Of a stretch of 59,343 nucleotides of DNA, positions 14,998-23,454 are shown in pieces. Every line of letters begins with the position of its first letter. Position 1 is the stretch's first letter. The translations under genes and the position numbers were made by a program. The DNA comes from an uncultured Prevotellaceae bacterium (GTDB taxonomy: Bacteria; Bacteroidota; Bacteroidia; Bacteroidales; Bacteroidaceae), in contig CACXQL010000004.1 of the NCBI GenBank assembly GCA_902769805.1, positions 1 to 59,343 on the forward strand, written 5' to 3'. The notes beneath the pieces are model-generated. The model worked only from the letters and a program-made list of their open reading frames with translations, was not told the DNA's origin and did no database searches.

Positions 14998-16488
14998 ATG
15001 AGGAGATATATTATTTGGATATTATTGTGCTGCGTAAGTTTGCTGCAGGCACAGACCTACCAGGTTCCTAAGCGTGAGTTCCGTGCAGCTTGGATACAGT
15101 GTGTCAACGGCCAGTTTCAGGGTGTTGGTACGGAGACTATGCAACAGACACTACGCTACCAACTCGACGAGTTGCAGAAAGATGGTGCCAATGCTATCAT
15201 CTTTCAGGTGCGTCCTGCCTGTGATGCCCTTTATCAAAGCAGTATTGAGCCGTGGAGTCATTTCCTGACGGGTGTGCAAGGTAAGGCACCGCAGCCGTAT
15301 TGGGATCCGCTACAGTGGATGGTTGACGAGTGTCACAAGCGTGGGATGGAGTTACATGCATGGATCAATCCCTATCGTGCCAAGACGAAGTCTGCGTATC
15401 CACTGGCTGCCAACCATATTGCCAGTCAGCATCCAGAACGTGCTTTTGAGTATGATGGTCTGATGGTACTTAATCCTGCTTTACAGGAGAACCGTGACTA
15501 TATCTGTACCATCGTTGAGGATATCCTGAACCGCTATGATGTGGACGGCTTGCATATCGATGACTATTTCTATCCTTATCCTGTACCAGGTGTTGATATT
15601 CCCGATGATGCACAGTTCCGTGCTAACTCTCAAGGATATACTAATAAGGGTGACTGGCGTCGCCATCAGGTGGACTTGCTTATCGAACAGCTCAATAGTA
15701 CCATCCATCGTGTAAAACCTTGGGTGAAGTTTGGCATCAGTCCTTTTGGAATTTATCGCAACCAGAAGAGCGATCCGCGAGGCAGTAAGACCAACGGTTT
15801 GCAGAACTATGACGATCTCTATGCCGATATCCTGTTGTGGATAGAGAAAGGGTGGGTCGACTATAACGTGCCGCAACTCTATTGGGAGATGGGACACAAG
15901 GCTGCTGACTATACTGAATTGATTCGCTGGTGGAATACACATGCTTCAGGACGTCCGCTCTATATCGGTGAGGATGTGGAGCGTACCGTGAAGGCTGTTG
16001 ACCTGCGAAATCCGCAGAGTCACCAGCTGCCTGCGAAGATGCAGCTTCATCAGGAGTGCAAGGGTGTGCAGGGCACCGTCCTATGGTATGCGAAAGTGGC
16101 TGTCGATAATATCGGCAACTATGGCATGAACCTGCGTCATGTCTATTGGCGTTATCCAGCCTTGCAGCCGTTGATGCCTCATCTTGACAGCAAGGCTCCG
16201 GGTAAGGTACGTAAACTGAAGGTGATAGATATGGGCAGTCAGCAGGTATTGATGTGGACAGCCCCGAAGTTCAAGACATGGGGCGACGAGGCCACCAAGT
16301 ATGTCGTCTATTGTTTCAAGAAGGGCGAAGACCTGAATACTGCCGATCCCTCCCATATCGTTGCCATTACCACAGAGCCCTTCTACGAACTACCACCGAT
16401 GGAGCGAGGCAGATATGTCTATCTCGTCACTGCTCTCGACCGCTTGCAGAACGAGAGCAAGGCAGTAAAGAAGAAGGTGAAGCGGTAA
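14998..16488 (+). CDS. Secreted GHL10 (DUF187) glycoside hydrolase-like protein
   Basis: 496 aa with signal peptide (residues 1-18, VSLLQAQ). TIM-barrel glycosyl-hydrolase-like 10 domain: KREFRAAWIQCVNGQF at 24-39, NAIIFQVRPACDALY near 63-77, MELHAWINPYRA near 116-127, DVDGLHIDDYFYPYP near 181-195 with candidate catalytic Asp residues, and FGISPFGIYRN near 245. A fibronectin-III-like C-terminal domain follows from ~400 (APGKVRKLKVIDMGSQQVLMWTAPKF). Related proteins act on cell-wall or exopolysaccharide glycans; the specific substrate is unknown here. Ends three bases before the convergent permease gene. Confidence 0.85.
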   Translation: MRRYIIWILLCCVSLLQAQTYQVPKREFRAAWIQCVNGQFQGVGTETMQQTLRYQLDELQKDGANAIIFQVRPACDALYQSSIEPWSHFLTGVQGKAPQPYWDPLQWMVDECHKRGMELHAWINPYRAKTKSAYPLAANHIASQHPERAFEYDGLMVLNPALQENRDYICTIVEDILNRYDVDGLHIDDYFYPYPVPGVDIPDDAQFRANSQGYTNKGDWRRHQVDLLIEQLNSTIHRVKPWVKFGISPFGIYRNQKSDPRGSKTNGLQNYDDLYADILLWIEKGWVDYNVPQLYWEMGHKAADYTELIRWWNTHASGRPLYIGEDVERTVKAVDLRNPQSHQLPAKMQLHQECKGVQGTVLWYAKVAVDNIGNYGMNLRHVYWRYPALQPLMPHLDSKAPGKVRKLKVIDMGSQQVLMWTAPKFKTWGDEATKYVVYCFKKGEDLNTADPSHIVAITTEPFYELPPMERGRYVYLVTALDRLQNESKAVKKKVKR

Positions 16489-16491
16489 ATC

Positions 16492-17739
16492 TTACTCGTA
16501 CCGCATAGAACGGGCGGGATGAATGCGCGATACCAAGAAGGAGGGAGCAATAAGAATGAAGATAGTGACGACGAGTGTTGCCACGTTCAGTAGGATGATG
16601 AGTGGGATGTTGAGTTCCATCGGTGCCGTACTGACGTAGTAGTTGGCTGGGTCGAGTTGGATGAAACCATAGTGTTGTTGCAACAGGATCACGCCGATGC
16701 CGATGAGGTTACCCCAAAGCAAACCCTGTCCGACGATGAATACAGCAAACCACAGGAAGGTGTGACGCACACTCTTGTTACGTGCTCCCAATGCCTTCAG
16801 CAATCCGATCATCTGGGTACGTTCAAGGATGATGATGAGCAGTCCGCTTATCATCGTGAAGCCTGCCACGCAGACCATCAGGGCAAGGATGATCCATACG
16901 TTGATGTCGAGCAGTGATAACCATGAGAAGATCTGCGGATAGGACTCCTGTACGGTATGTGAAGTGAGTATCTCCCCTTGATGGTCAGTATGGCGGTTGA
17001 CGCGCTCGATGACCTGTTCCGATGTCGCCTTCAACTGGTTGAAGTCTTTCACTAACAGCTCAGCACCATTACATTCGTCACCCTTCCAGTTATTGAGTTT
17101 TACGGGAACAGGCAAGTCTGTGAAGCACAATGCCTGATCGAACTGTCGCATATTCGTCTCATAGATGCCTGCGATAGTGAACTTACGGGCCCTTACATTA
17201 TCATAGCTGATGAAATAGGCAAAGACACGGTCGCCGACACCAAGTCCCAACTTGTCGGCTATCATCTTGGAGATAAGCAGTTGATAGGAACTCTTCTTGC
17301 TGGAAAAAGCAGGAATCTTTCCGTCTATGAGGTTGTCCTTCAAAAACTGCGTGTCATATTCCTCACCGACACCCTTGAAGACGATGCCGAGGAAGTCGCT
17401 GTCAGTCTTCAGGATACCTTGTATGACAGCATAGCGTTCCACATGGCGGACTCCGGGAATATCCTTCAGCACCTTCATCAGCGAGTCGTCCATACATACA
17501 GGATAGGGAGTGGTACTCTGGGCAGTGATGAAGCTCTCTATCTGGATATGGCTGCCGAAGCCTACGACTTTGTCGCGGATGGTGTGCTTGAAACCTAAGA
17601 CGACGGACACCGTGATGATCATCACAGCCAGTCCGATAGCGACACCAATAGTGGCAATACGGATGGCAGGACGGCTTACCTTTCGGTGGTCTCCGTCATC
17701 GGAATAGATTCTCTTGGCTATGAAAAATGGAAAGTTCAT
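16492..17739 (-). CDS. LolC/LolE-type ABC transporter permease
   Basis: 415 aa with the FtsX/MacB permease layout: one N-terminal helix (about 25-50, AIRIATIGVAIGLAVMIITVSVV), a large periplasmic domain (~55-275), then three helices (about 275-305, 330-355, 375-400) and a C-terminal ARSMRYE. This is the topology of the lipoprotein-releasing permeases LolC/E. The start overlaps the upstream aminotransferase stop by four bases. The ATPase partner is not in the window. A generic MacB-like exporter role is the alternative. Confidence 0.8.
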   Translation of the reverse strand: MNFPFFIAKRIYSDDGDHRKVSRPAIRIATIGVAIGLAVMIITVSVVLGFKHTIRDKVVGFGSHIQIESFITAQSTTPYPVCMDDSLMKVLKDIPGVRHVERYAVIQGILKTDSDFLGIVFKGVGEEYDTQFLKDNLIDGKIPAFSSKKSSYQLLISKMIADKLGLGVGDRVFAYFISYDNVRARKFTIAGIYETNMRQFDQALCFTDLPVPVKLNNWKGDECNGAELLVKDFNQLKATSEQVIERVNRHTDHQGEILTSHTVQESYPQIFSWLSLLDINVWIILALMVCVAGFTMISGLLIIILERTQMIGLLKALGARNKSVRHTFLWFAVFIVGQGLLWGNLIGIGVILLQQHYGFIQLDPANYYVSTAPMELNIPLIILLNVATLVVTIFILIAPSFLVSRIHPARSMRYE

Positions 17740-18935
17740 TCCACTCTTCCAGGATAGGCTTCCAATGCTTTCTGAAGGACGAAGAGTGCACGTTCCAGAT
17801 CCTCTTTCTTCAGCACATAGGCGATACGCACCTGGTTGATGCCTGCACCGGGAGTGGTATAGAAACCTGCGGCAGGAGCCATCATCACCGTCTCTCCCTC
17901 ATACTCGAAGTCGGCAAGACACCAGCGACAGAACCGCTCAGCGTCGTCGACAGGCAGTTTTGCAACGGTATAGAAGGCACCCATGGGGATGGGGGAATAG
18001 ACACCGGGGATGCGGTTAAGTCCGTCAATCAGACACTTACGACGCTCCACATACTCGTCATAGACATCACGGTAGTACTCTTCAGGTGCATCCAACGACG
18101 CCTCGGCGACAATCTGACCGATAAGGGGAGGGGAGAGACGTGCCTGACAGAATTTCATAACAGCCTTACGTACCTCGGCATTCTTCGTGATCAAGGCACC
18201 GATACGGATACCACACTCCGAATAACGCTTCGAGACGGAGTCAATCAGGATGACGTTCTGCTCAATGCCTTCCAAATGACAGGCGGAGATATAGGGTGAG
18301 CCCGTATAGATATATTCGCGATATACCTCGTCGGAGAAGAGATACAGGTCGTATTTCTTCACAAGGTCACGGATCTGGTTCATCTCACGACGGGTATAGA
18401 GATAGCCCGTCGGGTTGTTGGGATTGCAGATCATGATAGCACGTGTGCGGTCATTGATGAGCTCCTCAAACTTCTCCACCTTCGGCAGAGAAAAGCCTTC
18501 GTCAATCGTTGTGGCTATAGTACGAATCTTCGCACCTGCAGAGATGGCGAATGCCATGTAGTTGGCATAGGCTGGTTCCGGGACGATAATCTCGTCACCA
18601 GGATTCAGACACGACAGGAAGGCGAAGAGTACCGCCTCACTACCGCCGCTGGTGATAATAATATCATCCGCCGTGACATTGATATTGTATTTCGCGTAAT
18701 AGCTGACCAACTTCTCGCGATAGCTCAGATAACCCTGTGAGGGTGAGTATTCGAGAATGGTACGATCGATTTGTTTCAAAGCGTCAAGACCCACCTGTGG
18801 GGTTGGCAGGTCGGGCTGTCCAATGTTCAGGTGGTACACTTTCGTACCCCTTTTCTTGGCAGCAGCGGCAAGAGGTGCAAGTTTACGAATCGGTGATTCG
18901 GGCATCTCCAGTCCACGAACAGATATTTCCGGCAT
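17736..18935 (-). CDS. Class I PLP-dependent aminotransferase (AspC-like)
   Basis: 399 aa, fold-type I aminotransferase. Motifs: LNIGQPDLPTP at 36-46, YSPSQGYLSYREKL at 63-76, TSGGSEAVLFAF at 95-106, NPNNPTGYLYTRREM at 171-185, SDEVYREYIY at 201-210, and the PLP lysine Lys236 in DSVSKRYSECGIRIG. An aspartate- or branched/aromatic-specific activity is possible; substrate cannot be fixed from sequence. Promoter TTCG-19-TATCTTTG lies at 18963-18993 on this strand. First gene of a two-gene unit with the permease. Confidence 0.88.
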   Translation of the reverse strand: MPEISVRGLEMPESPIRKLAPLAAAAKKRGTKVYHLNIGQPDLPTPQVGLDALKQIDRTILEYSPSQGYLSYREKLVSYYAKYNINVTADDIIITSGGSEAVLFAFLSCLNPGDEIIVPEPAYANYMAFAISAGAKIRTIATTIDEGFSLPKVEKFEELINDRTRAIMICNPNNPTGYLYTRREMNQIRDLVKKYDLYLFSDEVYREYIYTGSPYISACHLEGIEQNVILIDSVSKRYSECGIRIGALITKNAEVRKAVMKFCQARLSPPLIGQIVAEASLDAPEEYYRDVYDEYVERRKCLIDGLNRIPGVYSPIPMGAFYTVAKLPVDDAERFCRWCLADFEYEGETVMMAPAAGFYTTPGAGINQVRIAYVLKKEDLERALFVLQKALEAYPGRVE

Positions 18936-18962
18936 TATTCTCTAATTTACGTAAATCGTGTG

Positions 18963-18993
18963 CAAAGATAGTGCAAAAATTCGATTTAGCGAA
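18963..18993 (-). promoter_or_regulatory. Promoter of the aminotransferase-permease unit
   Basis: Minus strand: TTCG (complement of 18990-18993), 19-base spacer, TATCTTTG (complement of 18963-18970). Shares TTCGCTAAATCGA with the promoter at 9897-9927. Confidence 0.65.
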
Positions 18994-19070
18994 GAGAATG
19001 AGAATATATTTTCATTCTATTGTGATATTAGCCGCCACTTATCCATGCAATAGGTACGGGCTATCCATAC

Positions 19071-19146
19071 GAAAGGTGCCGCCTATCGGGTCGTTTGGTG
19101 GCTCCATTCACCTCGTTTGGAGGCTCCATTCACCTCGTTTGGAGCG
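19071..19146 (+). repeat. Palindromic unit plus 22-bp tandem repeat
   Basis: 19071-19098 is the 28-base unit also found at 123-150. It runs into a 22-base tandem: tcgtttggtggctccattca cc at 19091-19112, the same with one change at 19113-19134, and a partial third copy at 19135-19146. No gene overlaps it. Confidence 0.7.
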
Positions 19147-19490
19147 TTGAAACTTCGTAAACATTTTGTACAATAGAGAATGCACATTGTTCCTGACCCT
19201 TTGTGATGAGTATGGTCATAATGTGATAAAAATCAACAAAATGTTTGTTTTGTTCGGAATGTTGTCGTATCTTTGCCGTTGCAAAGTTCCTACTTATGTC
19301 TATTCATATAAACAAACAATGGATGATTGAATCCCAACATTCTTTTGGATGGAATGGAGGTTATCTTTCATGCCGCAGGGCTCACCATCGAGGCACCTCG
19401 TCCCAACGATTCCAACATGATGATAGCAAGTAAATGAGATGGCAAGGGACTCATGGACTCATTTTGAAAGTCACAAATAATTATTAAAAA
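19147..19490. other. Gene-free stretch with an orphan consensus promoter
   Basis: No confident gene. A promoter at 19244-19275 is perfect: TTTG (19244-19247), 20 bases, TATCTTTG (19268-19275). Downstream, one frame to the TGA at 19435-19437 reads ...MEVIFHAAGLTIEAPRPND and another short frame at 19323-19433 gives 36 codons. Neither has recognisable family features. It may be a small RNA, a small protein, a gene remnant or simply the long leader of the pseudokinase gene. Confidence 0.4.
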
Positions 19491-19523
19491 TTTTGCTTTT
19501 GTGGGAATTAATGCTTACTTTTG
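19491..19523 (+). promoter_or_regulatory. Proximal promoter of the pseudokinase operon
   Basis: TTTTG at 19491-19495, 20-base spacer, TACTTTTG at 19516-19523. It rules out the upstream start at 19521 and favours the ATG at 19545. Confidence 0.65.
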
Positions 19524-19544
19524 TACGTTCAAAACGATTATGGC

Positions 19545-20792
19545 ATGAATTACGAAGAACTTCTTGCATCGAGAAAAGACGGTAAACTGAACAAGACCAG
19601 TTTACCGATTGGAGAATACTACCGTCAGCAGATAGACGGTAAATTCCGCAGTGTGGTGGATATCGCTCCTGAACTGAATAGTAACATCAAGTTCTGTGAG
19701 GCTCTGAAGGCAGAGTGTGAGCAGAACGCGAAGTTCACCAACCAGCATATCCTGCATTTCCGTCCTGTCATGGAAGGGAATGACATCGTGCGCCTGGAAA
19801 TGGAGCAGGGACAATACCAGCCTCTGCGGCAGGTGTTGAATGACACTCCCTCCATCGTTGCCGAGCCAAACTTCATAGAGGACTTTACCAGACAGTTGTT
19901 GGAGGCAGTAGGCTATCTGCACCAACAGGGAGTCTTTGGTGTCTGCTATTCTCCCCAGACTGTTTTCCTGCGCAAGGGTGATAATGCTGTCCTGCTGTTC
20001 CATGTCGGTTCCCATTACCTGACGATGAGTGACCCCGGTCAGCTCTATAGCGGTGGCATGGAGGAATTCGTGGCTCCGGAGGTGATGAGCAAGGGTACAG
20101 TGGACAACCGTTGTGACATCTACTCCGTCGGAAAACTGCTTCAGAAGATCTTCGACCATGCAGACATGCCCCTTGAATTGCGTAAGGTGGTGAAGAAGGC
20201 TGTCAGTGAGGCTCCGGAAGACCGCTACAGCACACCTGATGAGATGTTGAAGAGCATCAAACGCAAGCGTAACACCTATCATTCGATACTGACGGGTGTC
20301 ATTGCCGTAGCCATTGCAGGCTTGTGTATCGCCCTGTATTTTGATATGATGCCGGAGTCTACACCCGTGGAGTTCGTCAAGCCTGCTCCCCGTCAGGCAA
20401 CAGATGATCTGATTGATGACGGTTTCAGACCAGAGGAGTTAGGTGTTGTCAGCGACGGTGATTCCCTTGTGGCGACGGAACGTGCGTCAGAGGAGGAATA
20501 CCAGGCAAAGGCAGAGGCGATCTTCCGTAAACGCTACACCGCTGCCGCAGACAAGATCCTCTCGAAGATATACAATAACTCGAACATGAATGTCAGCGAG
20601 AAGAATTTTATGTCACAGAATGAGTCAACGGTACAGGAGTTGTTGAAGGCGCAGCAGGAGATCTCCGCAGAGTCTGCCTTGTCGCCGGAACGGAGCCAGT
20701 TGATTGCCACGGAGATTATAGAGCGTCTCACGGAACAGAAGAAGAATGCACTGGGAGGCTCTAACAGTCGTGGTATACAGAAAGCAAAATAA
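19545..20792 (+). CDS. Predicted membrane-anchored pseudokinase
   Basis: 415 aa. Residues ~1-240 look like a Ser/Thr kinase fold: the hinge/alphaE region DFTRQLLEAVGYLHQQGVFG (113-132), an activation-segment end EFVAPEV (174-180) with APE, and DIYSVGKLL (191-199) as in DxWSxG. Catalytic residues are gone: HRDxxxxN is replaced by VCYSPQTVFL (133-142) and DFG by HVG (153-155), and no glycine-rich loop is visible. Basic residues KRKRN precede a membrane helix (~248-266), then a ~145-residue acidic, helical, Ser/Gln-rich periplasmic part. I infer a signalling scaffold rather than an enzyme. Followed 20 bases later by a DUF4494 gene. Confidence 0.65.
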   Translation: MNYEELLASRKDGKLNKTSLPIGEYYRQQIDGKFRSVVDIAPELNSNIKFCEALKAECEQNAKFTNQHILHFRPVMEGNDIVRLEMEQGQYQPLRQVLNDTPSIVAEPNFIEDFTRQLLEAVGYLHQQGVFGVCYSPQTVFLRKGDNAVLLFHVGSHYLTMSDPGQLYSGGMEEFVAPEVMSKGTVDNRCDIYSVGKLLQKIFDHADMPLELRKVVKKAVSEAPEDRYSTPDEMLKSIKRKRNTYHSILTGVIAVAIAGLCIALYFDMMPESTPVEFVKPAPRQATDDLIDDGFRPEELGVVSDGDSLVATERASEEEYQAKAEAIFRKRYTAAADKILSKIYNNSNMNVSEKNFMSQNESTVQELLKAQQEISAESALSPERSQLIATEIIERLTEQKKNALGGSNSRGIQKAK

Positions 20793-20811
20793 TAAAGAAA
20801 GATATTTGATA

Positions 20812-21264
20812 ATGAGAAGTAGAACAGCAAATTGGTTTGAGTGCAAAATCAACTATGAGAAGACCATGGAAGATGGTCTGCAGAAGAAAGTGAATGAGAA
20901 CTATACCGTGGATGCCCTCAGCTTCACAGAGGCAGAGAAGCGTATCATGGAAGAGATGTCCAGTTATATCAGTGGTGAGTTCACGGTCAAAGATATCAAG
21001 ATAGCATCCTATAAGGAGATATTCTTCAGTGACGATCCGTCTGCCGACCGTTGGTATAAGGCGAAGCTCCAGTTTATCACTATTGACGAGAAGACGGAGA
21101 AAGAGAAGCGCAGCAATGTAAACTATCTGGTACATGCTGCTACCCTGAAGGGTGCTGTCAATAACATCGAGGAGGTGATGGGCGGTTCGATGATTGACTA
21201 TGTCATCGCCAGTGTTACAGAGACAACACTCATGGATGTCTTCGAATACGGAAAGAGTGAATAA
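20812..21264 (+). CDS. DUF4494 domain protein
   Basis: 150 aa from the ATG at 20812 (an in-frame upstream ATG lies inside the previous gene). Matches the Bacteroidetes DUF4494 family: MRSRTANWFECKINYEKTMEDG at the start, VDALSFTEAEKRIMEEM, then a strand-rich C-terminal half with NYLVHAATLKGAVNNIEEVMGG. Cytoplasmic, function unknown. Its stop TAA abuts the ATG of yggS directly (TAAATG), so the two are cotranscribed. Confidence 0.8.
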   Translation: MRSRTANWFECKINYEKTMEDGLQKKVNENYTVDALSFTEAEKRIMEEMSSYISGEFTVKDIKIASYKEIFFSDDPSADRWYKAKLQFITIDEKTEKEKRSNVNYLVHAATLKGAVNNIEEVMGGSMIDYVIASVTETTLMDVFEYGKSE

Positions 21265-21936
21265 ATGTACGACGTAAAAGGAAATCTGAAACAGGTGCTT
21301 GCTGACTTGCCAGCGGGTGTACGCCTTGTGGCTATTAGTAAGTATCATCCTAACGAATATATTGAGGCAGCCTATGAGGAAGGACACCGTATCTTCGGTG
21401 AGAGCCACGAGCAAGAGCTGCGCCAAAAGGTAGAGACACTACCGAAGGATATCCAGTGGCATTTTATCGGACACTTGCAGACGAATAAGGTGAAATATAT
21501 CGCACCGTATATCACCATGATTGAGGCGGTGGACTCGTTAAAGCTTTTAAAAGAGATTGATAAGCAAGCGGCTAAGAATGAGCGTGTTATTGATGTCTTA
21601 TTGGAACTTCATATCGCTGAGGAGGAAACGAAATACGGACTCACACCGGATGCCTGTCGCCAGTTACTCGCAGATGGCGAATGGAGAGAACTGAAGCACG
21701 TCCGTATCTGTGGTTTGATGATGATGGCATCGTATGTGGATGATGAGTCGCAGATCCGTTCAGAGTTCCGTGTTGCCAAGCATCTCTTCGATGAGTTGAA
21801 AGCCCAGTATTTTGCAGACAAGGATTATTTCTGCGAGCGTTCCTGGGGCATGAGCCACGATTATCCAATAGCCGTAGAAGAGGGTAGTACCATGGTGCGT
21901 GTAGGCACTTCTATCTTCGGTCCTCGAGTGTATTGA
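21265..21936 (+). CDS. YggS/PLPBP family PLP-homeostasis protein
   Basis: 223 aa. Non-catalytic PLP-binding TIM-barrel protein that buffers the cofactor. Lys26 in LVAISKYHPN is the PLP lysine, followed by IFGESHEQEL (relatives usually read FGENxxQE), WHFIGHLQTNK, and at the C terminus SWGMSHDYPIAVEEGSTMVRVGTSIFG, which holds the phosphate. Full length. Third gene of the unit with the pseudokinase and DUF4494. Confidence 0.92.
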   Translation: MYDVKGNLKQVLADLPAGVRLVAISKYHPNEYIEAAYEEGHRIFGESHEQELRQKVETLPKDIQWHFIGHLQTNKVKYIAPYITMIEAVDSLKLLKEIDKQAAKNERVIDVLLELHIAEEETKYGLTPDACRQLLADGEWRELKHVRICGLMMMASYVDDESQIRSEFRVAKHLFDELKAQYFADKDYFCERSWGMSHDYPIAVEEGSTMVRVGTSIFGPRVY

Positions 21937-21979
21937 TGGAAATAAACTAAATGAATCATTTAATAAATAAGAAACCGTT

Positions 21980-22492
21980 ATGAGAAAGTATTTGCTATCA
22001 ATTGTCATGATGCTGATGACTTCGCTCTCACTTCAGGCACAGAGTTTAGATGGTTATTGGATGCTCGTTGAAAAACAAGATGATGCCGCCATGTCTGTCG
22101 TCTTATATTTCAATGGTCAGGATAATATTATTCAGACTGTGTATACTGAACTAGAGGACGAGAGCGTTGGTAAGATAGGTGTAGCCTTCGTTGCTTTTGA
22201 CATACCTTTCAAACGTAAAGGCAACACGCTGACGTTTAATTTCGAAGCCGACAAAATTCTTGTTTTCCTTAGGAAGACGGAATGGAACGACCAGGTGAAA
22301 CAGAAAATCGCAGGAGACCCTGCCCTAGAGGAGAAGTATAAACAGATATACATGAATGCCTTCCAACAACAGAAATCAGGCATGGCGGATGCGATGTTTC
22401 ATGGCGACATCAAGATTGTCAGTATCACAGAAAATCAACTCTCTCTGGAATACGACGACGAAGTTTACGATCTCGAGAAACAAACCGACTGA
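21980..22492 (+). CDS. Small secreted protein, lipocalin-like size (170 aa)
   Basis: Signal peptide MRKYLLSIVMMLMTSLSLQA, cleaved before QSLDGYWML. The mature part begins LDGYWMLVEKQDD and is predicted mostly beta, with a lysine-rich insertion (DQVKQKIAGDPALEEKYKQIY). The WxL start and strand pattern resemble lipocalin-like Bacteroidetes proteins, but I cannot name a family. Separated by 43 bases from yggS on the same strand. Confidence 0.65.
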   Translation: MRKYLLSIVMMLMTSLSLQAQSLDGYWMLVEKQDDAAMSVVLYFNGQDNIIQTVYTELEDESVGKIGVAFVAFDIPFKRKGNTLTFNFEADKILVFLRKTEWNDQVKQKIAGDPALEEKYKQIYMNAFQQQKSGMADAMFHGDIKIVSITENQLSLEYDDEVYDLEKQTD

Positions 22493-22526
22493 TTTCGTAG
22501 CGTTGAAGGAAAAGTTTTTGTAGGTT

Positions 22527-23285
22527 TTATTGCTTCTTGAATACGTACTGTCCCCGTTTCATCTTACCCCAGTGAATCGCATGCTTGGGACAGTGATGGT
22601 AACAGGAAAGACAGTTGGTACAGGAACCATTGTGCTTCCATGTAGGTGGTATTCCTTCAATGTCATTGACAGGACAGAGTTTCTGGCATAATCCACATTG
22701 TACACAAGCATCCTCATCCACCCAGAAAGACTTGTCGTTGATGAGGTGCTTGTTATAATAGCCACCTATTATATATGTATAGGTATAAGGGATAGCACCT
22801 TTTACGAGTTCCTCCACACCTTTATCTTTCCTCGCCACCACTTCACAGACATGTCTCATCCGTTCCTTCGCAGCCTCAATCTTCTGTGTTTCCCGTTCGG
22901 GTGTGTCTAAGTGGAGAAAAGAGAAACACACGTTGGATTCGGGCATGATAATAGCAAAAACGGCATCGGTATGCAGTCCTTTCTTCCCTAATTCTTTGTT
23001 TAATATACGCATGGCATGCCCCATATTGTCTCCACAAGTCGTCAGCGCATAGATATAAGACACAGACTTAAACGTGCATTTCCTGATGAAATCGCGTACA
23101 ATCTTGGGAGGTTGCCATCCGTGAGTAGGGAAGCAGAAACCTAAACGCTCTCCTTCTTGCAAAGTATATTCGTATATTCCCTTTCCCATTTCATCGGGAA
23201 TATAGCGCAGTTCCTCACCTGTGGCTTGAGCCAGTTGCTCTGCCGCCCACTTCGTATTACCGGTACCTGAGAAATAAAATATCAT
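22527..23285 (-). CDS. EFR1-family ferredoxin (flavodoxin fold plus two 4Fe-4S)
   Basis: 252 aa from the ATG at 23285; the frame is open further but TACCTTCG on this strand at 23291-23298 places the transcript start just ahead. The N-terminal flavodoxin-like domain starts MIFYFSGTGNTKWAAEQLA (FMN phosphate loop SGTGNT). The C terminus holds CVQCGLCQKLCPVNDI and CTNCLSCYHHCPKHAI, two [4Fe-4S] binding motifs. A cytoplasmic electron-transfer protein; its redox partner is unknown. Single gene between two plus-strand units. Confidence 0.88.
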   Translation of the reverse strand: MIFYFSGTGNTKWAAEQLAQATGEELRYIPDEMGKGIYEYTLQEGERLGFCFPTHGWQPPKIVRDFIRKCTFKSVSYIYALTTCGDNMGHAMRILNKELGKKGLHTDAVFAIIMPESNVCFSFLHLDTPERETQKIEAAKERMRHVCEVVARKDKGVEELVKGAIPYTYTYIIGGYYNKHLINDKSFWVDEDACVQCGLCQKLCPVNDIEGIPPTWKHNGSCTNCLSCYHHCPKHAIHWGKMKRGQYVFKKQ

Positions 23286-23380
23286 GATGCGAAGGTACAA
23301 TAAAAAAGTGAATCTGCCAAATCTTTCATGAAGGGATGTCATTTTTTTATATTCTTCGATGTAATTTCGTCCGTATTCTT

Positions 23381-23411
23381 TTCGCTGAATGAAAAAATTG
23401 CATTATCTTTG
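23381..23411 (+). promoter_or_regulatory. Promoter of glmS
   Basis: TTCG (23381-23384), 19 bases, TATCTTTG (23404-23411). Shares TTCGCTRAAT with two other promoters in the window. The leader to the ATG is ~37 bases, too short for a glmS ribozyme. Confidence 0.65.
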
Positions 23412-23454
23412 CACACGAAAACAACAACACAAACTTACGGGAGTATCATAGATT

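Noticed and set aside
19245-19433. 62-codon frame downstream of the orphan promoter as a protein gene
   Set aside because: Begins inside the promoter and the translation (MFCSECCRIF...) looks random.
23412-23454. A glmS ribozyme or glucosamine-6-phosphate element ahead of glmS
   Set aside because: Only ~37 bases separate promoter and ATG, too short for the ribozyme.
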